A DNA stretch of 64,000 nucleotides from Lepus europaeus (Eukaryota; Chordata; Mammalia; Lagomorpha; Leporidae): the NCBI RefSeq assembly GCF_033115175.1, contig NC_084843.1, positions 59,684,474-59,748,473 on the forward strand. Reading direction: 5' to 3'. Below the pieces are notes generated by a model. The model worked only from the letters and a program-made list of their open reading frames with translations, did not search any database and was not told the origin of the DNA. This document shows, piece after piece, positions 55,159 to 64,000 of the stretch. Position 1 is the stretch's first letter; the number at the start of each line of letters is the position of its first letter. The translations under genes were made by a program, and so were the position numbers.

Positions 55159-58100
55159 CCCTGTCCCCGGGCTGTCCGTGTCCACCTCGGTACTGCCCAG
55201 GGCAGGTGGGGTGGGGGTAGGGGTGGGGATGGCTGGGGCCGGGCAGTGCCTGGCAGGGAGGAGAGGGCCCTGAGTCCCACGTGCTTGTTCCCCTCCACAG
55301 CTTCATCCTTTCTGGCTGTTCCCTCCACCTGCAGTGTGCTGTCTCCCATGCTTTGCCTCTCCCATGCTTTGCCATACTCAGCCTTCAAGCCTTAGCCTCA
55401 ACAGGGCTCTCCGGCACAACAGGCACCTGGCAGGGTGCCAGGCACACAGTGGGCACCCCTGCCCCGCAGCACCTGCTGTGCGGGAGAGCCCTAAAAGCCA
55501 GGTGGCCAAGGTTGTCCTGCTGCTATCCGGCCAGCAGGTGGCCTCCCAGGCCAGCGCTTCGCCTCCTGAACCGGAGCGCAGTTGCCAGATTCCAGCACAA
55601 CTCCTACCCCAGGAGAGATCCCAGGGCCCACAGGTGGGAGCCACAGGCCCGTGCTGGCGCCCAGCTGCCCTCTCTCCCTCTCAGTCCCTGAGCAGCTCTG
55701 CCTTTCTCTTGCTTCTCTGGGACTTAGGGTTCCCGTCATGGTTATTTACCTGCCTCTCCAGCTGGGGACAACTGGGAGCCAGGGCCCTGCCCTAACCTGT
55801 TTCCCTTTTCTCTGTGCCTGTGCAGAGCTTAGACAACAGAACTAGTGGGGTAACAGAGGCCCCCGGTCCCTGGAGAGCCCCCTCTGGGTGGTCACCGTGA
55901 AGGTATGGAGCCCGGTTGCCTGGGTTGCAGTCCTGGCTCTGTGGCTTGCTAGTTGAGAGAGGAATGCAAGCCGCTCAGCCACCCCGTGCCTTCCTCCTGT
56001 CCTCTGTAGAGGGGGACTGTCCCTGGCTCACAGGCTGCTGGGAGGCCACAGCAAGGAAAGACTTGGAAAGCACCGAGACACTGAGAACGGGGCCTGGTGC
56101 GCAGCAAGCAAGCACTCAGCACGGGAGAGTTTTTGTGCCTGAACAATTCCTTACCCCCTAGTACAGCCCAGCTGGAGGGAGAGAGGCTGCCCACTGTGGC
56201 CCTGGGCATAATTGTGCATGCTTGTGCATGGTGCATGCGCACACACACACACACACACAGGGGAGCAGGAGCAACACATGGCTCTCCCAGCTGCAGCCCC
56301 TGCAGGCTGAGGTGCCTCCCTCGCCAGGGCAGGGAGTCCAGCAGATGCCCTGTTGCCTCCCTGGCCCTGTGCCTCCTGCACTCAGCGCGACTGGCTTGGC
56401 AAGACAGGTTGCCATGACAACAGGTGACCAGGCCGCAGGCAGGACAGTGGCTGCTGTTGGCTGAGCTCTCTGGCTTTTTAGAAGGGGTGGCCTCCTGCCA
56501 AGGCACAGGCCTCCTGTGACTTGGCTGTAGCTGTGACCACACCCAGAACCCACTGCGGCTCCAGGTCCTGGGAACCAGAGGCTGAGCCAGCTTCTCACTT
56601 CTGGGCGTCTGCCTGGCCTGGGCACAGGCCCCCTTTGCCCATTCCCCACCCACATTTGGAGAGGTCGGCGGGGAGGCCTTCTCCCCTACCCCTGAGTGAG
56701 CTCCCAGAGGGCTCGGACTGTGCTGGGATCGAGTAGTGGGGTGAACAAAAGCAAAACGTGAATTCCCTTCTCAGCACCTTGAGGTGGGTCCAGTGTGGAG
56801 GTGGGCTCCACCCTGCTCTGGGGCTGGCCTGCCACTCTCACAAGCCCCACGCTGTGCCTGAGATGTGAACCCAGACAGGAAAGTTCCTGCCCTCTCTAGC
56901 TGACCTCCTGGGGAAGGAGACAAAGGACAGTCAAGCAAACAGAACAGGGACCATCTTGGATCCCTCAGACAGAGGCAGAGGGGAGCAATGAGGGGCTGCA
57001 ATGAGGGGCTGAGCGGCTACTTTGTGTGTGGGGGGGAGGACAGGGACAGTCTCTCCAAGGAGGTGACATTGGAGCAAGGACCTATCCAAACAGCACATCT
57101 GGAGGAAGGGCATGCCAGGAGGGACCGGCAGGTGCAAAGGCCCTGGGGAGGGACACACGCCAGCCCACAACGCCGGCCCCGCTGCTGGCCCATCCTAGAG
57201 GCAGAAGGCTCTGAGTTCCAGGCGGGCGACAGGAGAGGTCAGCAGCTTCCTGAGTGCCTCCTGCTACATGGCCAGTTCTCCAATGTTACGTCCTTTGCTG
57301 TGACCTTCACGACAACTCTGCTGGCCAGGCCTTAGTGTGGCCCCCCCCCCCCCTTACTGAGGAGGGCCTGAAGCTAAGAAATGTACTTGCAGGGTGCACT
57401 CAGCACTGGGGACCCCGTCCAGGCAGAAGGTGGCCGCCTTCGTGACATCACACTGCCACCCAGGGAGGGGAAGAGGCGTCAGGTGCCAGGGCTGCAAAGG
57501 TCAAATGCAAAGGCTGACCTTGAGGGGGGTCCCCCCTCCAAGGGGTGCACTTGGGAGAACAGACCCTGGGGGCTCAGAGTGGGGTCAGCTCATCAATGCA
57601 AGCCCCAGCTTCCTGGATACCTGGCTGTGAGCCCTCGGGTCAGGTACCTCCTATCTGCACCTCTGACCTGAGCTGGGGGGTCTCTTGGCTTTCACTGGCT
57701 GCCTCAGGAGAGACCAAAGAGCAGCATGGCAGTGGGACTGCAGAGTGACCCCCCGCACCCCCGAGGCCGTGTGGGGCCTCCACCTCCACACCTATGGCAC
57801 AGCGTAACCCGGCAGCTTCTCCATCATGGTTGTGGGAACGGAGGTGGAAGGCACCTGGGAGAAGCTGTAATTGGAAGGGAGAGACTGGGAGCCAGAGTCC
57901 AGTCTGGGGGACCCCAGGGCCCAGAGCCGAGGATTAGCCCGCTCCCCTCCAGGACCCTCTGGGCAGCCGCCTGCCTGCCTCCCTCCCGGCCTGGCTCTCA
58001 CCACCCGCCTCTCTCCCCCTGCAGAACAGGGGGTCCTCTTTCACTGCCCTGCCAGCAGTAGCCCAGTGCTGCACCTCCTCAGAGACTTGCTAGGTGACAG

Positions 58101-58480
58101 GTGAGAGTGGGGGCATCCCAGCAGGGGACTTGTCTACAAGTCTCTAAGTGTAAAGTATCAGCCAGGCGTGAAGTCACCGCCAGGGTCCAGCTTCAGAGGG
58201 AGGGTGTGGGAGACGCTCAGTGGCCAGAGGAAGAAGGGCCTCATTGTTGGCGGGACCCCTTGGGAAGGGCCCCCTCCCCTAGGGAAGCTGGAGGCAAACA
58301 ACAGGGAAGACGCCTTGGGGACGCAGGCTCCCACAGCCTTTGGAAGTCCTGGGATGTTTAGCCAGAGGGGGCTGGGGGAAGGCTATGAAAAGCACGGCTC
58401 AGATATTTGAGAGGCAGCCCCCCACTATGGATTCTCCCTGATGCTCCCCCCGCCCCCTCCCTTGGGCTGCACTTGCCAGG
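55159..58480. other. Intergenic, no gene recognised
   Basis: Largely GC-rich and C-SINE-poor. It holds a (CA)n run at 56240-56259, a G-quadruplex-type run at 55208-55228, a MIR-like segment at 57240-57385 carrying a C13 run (57341-57353), and many overlapping chance frames up to 234 codons. No exon was recognised. Confidence 0.45.
55531..55542 (+). promoter_or_regulatory. CTCF core motif
   Basis: CCAGCAGGTGGC matches all 12 positions of the CCASYAGRKGGC core. It lies 13.7 kb upstream of NODAL in sequence that is not obviously repetitive. Confidence 0.4.
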
Positions 58481-58484
58481 ACTT

Positions 58485-58548
58485 CTCTCTCTCTGCCTTT
58501 CTGTAACGTTGCCTATCAAATAAATAAATAAATCTTTAAGAAAAAAAC
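58485..58548 (+). repeat. C-SINE 3'-end fragment
   Basis: Only the (TC)n tract and the 'caaataaataaataaatctt' tail remain. Confidence 0.8.
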
Positions 58549-58654
58549 ATTACAGCGTTTCATTCATAAGCGTGACTTTACATCATTAGGGTTACACAGC
58601 TGAATAGCTCCACTTGTCACTCTTGCCCCTGGATGCTGTTTGCAAGCTCACACA

Positions 58655-58945
58655 GCATTTTAAAAGGCAGAGAGACAGACAGACAGACAGACGCACACAC
58701 ACCCAGGGGCATCTTCCATCCACTGGTTCACTCTCCAAATGCCCACAATAGCCAGGAAGAATCCAGGAGGCCAGAACTCCATCTGGGTCTCCCGGGGGGG
58801 GGGGCAGGAACCCTCAGATCTATCTCTGCTGTGTCCCAGCTGCGCGTTGGCAGGAAGCTGGATCAGAAGCAGGGTAGCTGGGACTCAAACCCAGACACCA
58901 CATGGAATGTGGGCATCTCGGGGCCGGGGACTTGGCCGCTGCAGC
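58655..58945 (-). repeat. Diverged C-SINE with (GACA)n expansion
   Basis: 'ttttaaaaggcagagagaca' with repeated GACA units, then 'catcttccatccactggttc'. An 11-base G run lies at 58794-58804. Confidence 0.82.
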
Positions 58946-59324
58946 AGCTGCAGGCCTCTGGCTCTGCATTTCTGAATGTGGGCGCCCACATCACAGACAC
59001 CACCGCTGATCAGCTTGTCCGTCTGCCTCTGGACGGAGGCCTCCCCTGCCTCTCTGCCCTAGATGTCGTTTTCCGTCGGCCCGTGCGCTCCGTGGCTGAT
59101 CCAGCTCCTCATCTTCCCACTGAGAGACCTTCCAGGGGTCCAGGCTTCACTGCACACAGTCAAGAACCGTGTCAGCAACCGGCGCCTGTGCAAGCACAGC
59201 TCCGAGGTCAGAGGTCAGTTCCTGGGGTGTGCTGGGATAAGAGGCCTTCGGGCTCGTCACCCCATGCTTCCTGCCGAAAGGTCTGTCTTTTCCCCACCCC
59301 TTGTCCACAGCATCTTCTTTTTAA

Positions 59325-59580
59325 AAATGTGTCTATTTGATTTGAAAGGCAGAGTGACAGAGAGGGGGAGACAGAGACAATCCCCAAATGCCCACCACAG
59401 CTGGCTCAGAGCCAAAGCCAGGAGCCAGAACCCAAGCGCTTGAGCCATCATCATCCCCTGCCTTCCCAGGCCTTTGGGAGGGAGCTGGGTCAGAAGCAGA
59501 GCAGCCAGGACCAGAATCACTCCAGTATGGGATGCTGGTACCCCAAGCAGCGGCTTATCCTGCTGGGCCACATGGTTCAC
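59325..59580 (-). repeat. Diverged C-SINE
   Basis: 'tttgatttgaaaggcagagt', '(GA)n', 'aatccccaaatgcccaccac', ending near 'gctgggccacatgg'. Confidence 0.82.
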
Positions 59581-60359
59581 CCCATCAAAGCCATCTTCTA
59601 GCATTGAGGTTCTTTGAGGGCTCAGAGAGGGTGAGTGGCCTGGCTGGGACGAAACGGCCACTGAGCACTGGCACTGAGACTAGAACCCAGCAGGCTGAGC
59701 CCAGGACAGGGACCTTTCTAAGGCTGCTCTGTGTGCAAGTGTCACAGAGTCCAGGCTCTTCCCTGCAGGCCTGGGGGCCTTGGCCTCGCCTGGGGTGCCG
59801 CTGGTTCCCAGCACCCACCCGTGCCCACTGGCCCAGTGAGAGGTCAGCCCATCAGCTCTGCCCTGGGGACAGAGGGCTGGTCACATGGAGGCTCCTGGGA
59901 GTCGGCCAGGAGGGGAGGAGGGGTCAGTCCTCCCCCACTCCCAGCTCCCTTGACCCCTGCCCCAGGCCCAACTGCAGCATCTTCATAAACAGCTCTGTCC
60001 CAGGGAGACATCCATGGGGCCTGGAGTGGTGTTGCCGGGAGACAACTGGGCAACAGATCTGGGTTATTTAAAAGAGACAAAGTGTGGGGGAAGGGAGGCA
60101 GTCTGTGTGTTCTGGGAGGGTCGGTCTCTGAGCTGCAAGCCGCTGTGTTGGCCAGCCCTCCCCGCCTGCCCCGCAACACTCCCAATGTCCCCTGGGCCTG
60201 GGATGCCACAGGAGGCTCCTGGGAGCTCCTTTCTGACAGCAGCTGGCTGGGGGGGGGGGGTTCTGCCTGTTCTTGGAGGAATTGTACAGTGCTGGCTAGG
60301 GGGAGAAGGAGGAACGGTGGGAGGATGGCGCACTGGAGAGGGTGTGATGATCGTGCTGA

Positions 60360-60555
60360 GAACAACAGCCGCAGCTCTGTGTTGGCTCCCTCTCCAACAG
60401 GTATTCCTAAGGCCTTCAGTTCATTTACTCTCAGAGCCCCATCAGGTGGGTACAGCTATCCCCATTTTATAGCTGCAGAAACTGAGGCTCAGAGAGGTTA
60501 AGTGGCTTGCCTGAGGTCACAGAACTAAACGGCAGAAACAGAATTAAAATTCCAG
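60360..60555 (+). repeat. MIR
   Basis: 'tatccccattttatagctgc', 'gaaactgaggctcagagagg' and 'ttgcctgaggtcacagaact' are diagnostic MIR phrases. Confidence 0.9.
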
Positions 60556-60559
60556 CCTT

Positions 60560-60895
60560 GGGGCCGACACTGTGGTGTAGTAGGTTAATCTTCTGCCTGC
60601 AGTGCCCGCTTCCCTTGTGGGCACCAGTTCAAGTCCCGGCTGCTCCACTTCTAGTCCAGCTCTCTGCTATAGTCTGGGAAAGCAGTAGAGAATGGCTCAA
60701 GTGCTTGGGCCCCTGCACCTGCGTGGGAGACCCGGAAGAAGCTCCTGGTTCCTGGGTTTGGATCAGCCCAGCTCTGGCCATTGCAGCCATTTGGGGAGTG
60801 AACCGGCAGGTGGAGGACCTCTCTGTCTCTCCCTCTCTCTGTCTGTAACTCTGCCTCTCAAATTGATCAATCAATCTTTAAAACAACAACAACTC
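60560..60895 (+). repeat. C-SINE
   Basis: Head TTGGGGCCGACACTGTGGTGTAG, (TC)n tract and tail 'caaattgatcaatcaatctt'. Confidence 0.94.
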
Positions 60896-61837
60896 AGGAC
60901 TGTCTGCTGTGGAAGCTGAAACAAACCACCCCGCATCGCTAGGCTGGCAGGGCCCTGGCATGGCCCAGCAGAGAGCTCCCACCGGTACTCACCTGCTTCT
61001 CCCACAGGTCTGCGAGCACGCTGAGGGCAGGGCGGGGCCTTGCTCAGCAGTCTGCACCCTGAGCTCAGGTGCTTACAGACCTGCAGCTCCAGCAGCTCTC
61101 CCCCAGACAGGGACTGGCCATCTCCCCCGACAGCCCTGCAGGGACCCGAGGAGGTGACTGGCTCCTTCCATGGCCAGCCCAGCTCCGAGAAGGCAGGATT
61201 ATCTGCCTTGTTCACAGCTCGGGGTGCAAAACCAGGCTTGGAACTGGGAAGGGGCTGTGGACGCGCTTGTCGGCTGAGGGCTGCTGTCTGCACCAGAGCT
61301 TCCTCCCCTCTTCCCCTCTCCTCCCGCAGCCTGGACACAGAGTCCCCCTGCCCCTGTGTGTCCTGGGCACTCTCCAGGCAGGCCCGAGTGGTGCTGGGGC
61401 AGGAGGGAACAAGATCCGGCCCCTGCTCAGGGGCCTTGTTGCTCTGAACAGCACTGTCACACGGCCTGTCGCAGGCACGCCCCGCACGCAGTCAGCTGGG
61501 CTAGGAGAGGTTAGGAAGTGTGGGCACCAGCCGCGGTTAGGCTCAGCGGTTTCTGGGTGCAGCGAATTCATCGTCTGTGCAGCTGTTCCCAGTGCAAAAC
61601 GTACTTCCTACTTTGGGTCTTGGTCAAAAAAGTTTGAAGGGAAACTTTTCGAAAGTTTGAACCTTGTGTGGGAACTTGAGGGAGGGAGATGTGAACCTTA
61701 GACTCAAAGGAGGGTCTTTCCCAAAACTCACTGGCCCTCCCAAGAAGGTTGACGTTGATGCTTGAACATGTATTCTGCGCTGGGTAGGGTTGCTTGGGTC
61801 CCAGGAGCCCCCTGCACAGAAAGAAGCAGGGCAGGGT
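60896..61837. other. Intergenic, no gene recognised
   Basis: Overlapping frames up to 210 codons without known domains. No exon or repeat family was recognised. Confidence 0.4.
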
Positions 61838-62570
61838 GAGGCAGTGTTGTAGCACAGTGGGTTAAGCCGCCCCCTGTATGGATGCTGGCCCCCAGAGGGG
61901 TGCTGATTTGAGTCCCTGCTGCTGTGCTTCTGACCCAGCTTCCTGCTAAGGCATCTGAGAAAGCAGCGGAAGATGGCCCAAGTGCTTGGGCCCCTGACAG
62001 CCACATGGGAGACCCGGATGTGTGGGGAAATTAGTTAGATGATGGTGCCCAAAGGAAGTAAGGTGGGCCGGAATCCAAAGTTGTTTACCACTAAAACTAA
62101 TTGGCTGCGCAACATCAGGGGAGGTAACAAAACTAGTAACAAGTGTATAGACATAGGGCTAGTCCTATAGAAATCCCCCCCGTAAGGTGATTTTTTAAGT
62201 GATTGGTTGGTCCTTAGCCCTGCCCAAATGACTCTGCAGTTTTGTGCTATAAAAGGTTCTGTTACACACAAAGTAAATGAGTTCTTGCTACTAGACTTGG
62301 CTCCCTGCTGCGTCTGATTGTCTCCAGGATCGGGAGGCTGGGGAACAGGCGAGCAGCGCACTTACCTTTCCTCGGACCCAGTCCATCCTTGTATGGGTGG
62401 ACTAAGACCCAGCACAGATGGAGTTTCAGGCTCTTGACTTTGGCCTGGACCGGTTTTAGCAGCCATTTGGGAGTAAACCAGTGGATGGAAGATCTCTCTC
62501 TCTCTCTCTAACTCTACCTTTCAAATAAGGAGGTAAATCTTTAAAAATAAATAAATAAATAAGAGAGGTG
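61838..62570 (+). repeat. C-SINE split by a solitary LTR
   Basis: The 5' part 61838-62020 ends 'ggagacccggatg'. The 3' part resumes at 62415 with 'cagatggagtttcaggctct' and ends in a (TC)n tract and AAATAAATAAAT tail. Confidence 0.92.
62021..62414 (+). mobile_element. Solitary retroviral LTR (394 bp)
   Basis: It begins TGTGGGGAAA and ends CCCAGCA, so it has the TG...CA ends of an LTR. It is flanked by a 6-bp duplication (CGGATG before, CAGATG after; the difference fits CpG decay). A TATA box (TATAAAA, 62248-62254) lies two-thirds of the way in. No gag, pol or env sequence is present, so it is probably a solo LTR left by recombination. A 6-bp duplication favours a class II (betaretrovirus-like) endogenous element, but the family was not identified. 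It landed in an existing C-SINE and is therefore younger than it. Confidence 0.85.
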
Positions 62571-62666
62571 GAAGGAGTCCTGAGCAGACAGAGATCCCAC
62601 GGGCAGGTGAGGGAGGCGTTCAGGGAAGACTGCCTGGAAGAGGGGCCTGAACTCAGCCTTGAAACG

Positions 62667-62683
62667 CCCCCCCCCCCCCCCCC
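62667..62683 (+). repeat. Poly-C homopolymer, 17 bases
   Basis: A long C run at the end of a segment ('aggcgttcagggaagactgc') that resembles an old repeat. Confidence 0.85.
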
Positions 62684-64000
62684 GTGCCCTGGCAGGTTCA
62701 GGGTCGGGTCACAATGAGCTCAGGTGGCGATAACAATGACAAGAGCAGCTGCACTGGCTCAGTGCCAGGCGCCCCTTCCATCTTCCAGACATTCCTGGGA
62801 GGCAAGAATCACTCTTGGCACTGGTCACAAAGGAGGAGAACAGAGAGGGGAGGGCTCATGGCAGTATGGCAGTACAGCAGTTGCGGCTGGACCCAAGCTG
62901 GGTCTGCCCTGGGCACAGCCAGAATCCTGGCTCCTGGACCGCACACAGAAGCAGGCTGACTACAGGAGCGGGTGCTGCATCTTGGGAAGGGGGCAGGGGG
63001 CCCGGAAGGACAGGGCAGGGCAGGGGCAGACAGGGACTGTGTTGGGACTTCCGGGCCGGGGATGAGGTGTGTAAAGTCCAGAGGTCGTCGGACTGCAGGA
63101 AATGGCAGGCCCCAAGACACCCATCCTGGAGGGCCCCCGTGGTCCCTGTTCTTGGCAGTAACGTGCTCACGAGGACTCTGGCCCCTGCTCTGACACCGTC
63201 CATGCTCTGGCCGGGGTCTCCCAGCCTGTAGGAGGTGTGGTGGGGAGCGAGGGGAGTGGGCAGCCTGTTTCCTGCCTCTGCTGGTTTGAACCCAGCTCCT
63301 TTGCTTTGTGGAGAGTCACCTGCCTGTCAGGAAATACCTCTAGGCTCGAACCTCCTTGCAAGAGAACCTGGGGTCCCATCGCTTTTGTGTCTGCCCAGGG
63401 CCTGAACTTGGGAGCTCTCTCCCAACAGCCTCCGCACCTTGCAGACGGCCGTGGGCGAGCTCGGGCCAGTGTAACGGGTCACCAGCTCGGCTGGTTTCGG
63501 ACTGTGGCTGGTTTCTGTGTGTGTGCTGTGCTTACCCACACACGCACACGTGTATATCCACATCACTCCCACCACACCCTTGCCGAAGCGTGCATACCCG
63601 ATTTGCATCCTTTCATGCTTGAGCTCACACACAGGCCACACAGCTGGGTGCACAAGCATGGCCCCTCACAAGCACAGATTGGGCCTTGGGTTTCTTCAGA
63701 TGCTAAGAGGTGCTTTTTGTGAGGCTGCGGTGCTGGGAGCAGCTGTGGCTGCTGGTCCTGAGTCTCTGAGGTCCTGTTCTGGGACCCAAGGCTCCTTTCT
63801 GGGGGTTGGGGGTTGGGTTTCTGCTCTGAGCCTCTAGGCTTCTCGAGGCTTCTGCTACTGCCTGAAAGGTTCCAAGTGGCTGCACCGATTCCTGCTCCCT
63901 GCCTGGGGCTCTGGAGAGAGGGCTGAGCGTCTTTTCTTGTGTGTGCCCAGGGCTGCCCTGCAGGGCTCTGTACTGGGGATCAGGAGACACATGGCTCAGA
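62684..64000. other. Intergenic, no gene recognised
   Basis: GC-rich sequence with overlapping frames up to 161 codons, none with a known domain. In human the next gene beyond NODAL is PALD1 (recalled), but no PALD1-like coding exon or CpG-island promoter is recognised before the window ends. Confidence 0.45.

Noticed and set aside
55949-56653. 234-codon minus frame, with a 235-codon plus frame at 58633-59340
   Set aside because: The first reads through the (CA)n repeat; the second starts in a SINE. Neither has a known domain.
60896-64000. Possible first exon of PALD1 at the right edge
   Set aside because: Expected from human gene order, but no matching N-terminal coding sequence or CpG island is visible.

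Overview
This is a piece of lagomorph nuclear genome, most likely a leporid (rabbit or hare). The main clue is some 45 copies, whole or partial, of the tRNA-derived lagomorph C-SINE. Their heads read like GGGGCCGGCACTGTGGC, they carry a CT-rich internal tract, and they end in AAATAAATAAATCTTTAAAA. Copies occur in both orientations and several are nested. L1 3' ends, MIRs, an MLT1-like LTR, Tigger/MER2-type transposons, palindromic MITE-like elements and a solitary retroviral LTR complete the repeat landscape. No prokaryotic, viral or organellar features were seen.

Two protein-coding genes are present and every coding exon of both was placed. (1) EIF4EBP2 (4E-BP2, translational repressor) is on the + strand. 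It has a CpG-island promoter with coding exon 1 at 10268-10412, a 14.5-kb intron full of SINEs, exon 2 at 24901-25086, exon 3 at 26204-26235, and a roughly 6-kb 3'UTR ending near 32300. The spliced product is 120 aa. (2) NODAL (TGF-beta family morphogen) is on the - strand. Exon 1 is at 41843-41648, exon 2 at 37457-36736 and exon 3 at 34982-34830. The spliced product is 356 aa, with a TATA box 38 bp upstream of the ATG. The two genes converge, with their 3' ends about 1.3 kb apart. From memory, EIF4EBP2 and NODAL are also neighbours on human 10q22.

Layout: 1-9.8 kb is repeat-rich intergenic DNA upstream of EIF4EBP2. 9.8-32.3 kb is EIF4EBP2. 33.6-41.9 kb is NODAL. 41.9-64 kb is the intergenic region upstream of NODAL; no convincing exon of the expected next gene (PALD1 in human) was seen.

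The most interesting part is the noncoding DNA around NODAL. Three sites pair an exact FoxH1 octamer with SMAD-type CAGAC/GTCTG or GTCT/CAGA elements: one in intron 1, and two at 1.4 and 2.4 kb upstream. A trio of RBPJ-type TTCCCAC motifs lies 6.3-6.5 kb upstream, and 40.4-45.0 kb holds no recognisable C-SINE. These are candidate counterparts of the known Nodal autoregulatory and node enhancers. Other points are eleven long C/G homopolymers, a perfect 3 x 40-bp tandem repeat in EIF4EBP2 intron 2, a solo LTR with a 6-bp target duplication inside a SINE, and a possible NODAL poly(A) signal supplied by a MITE.
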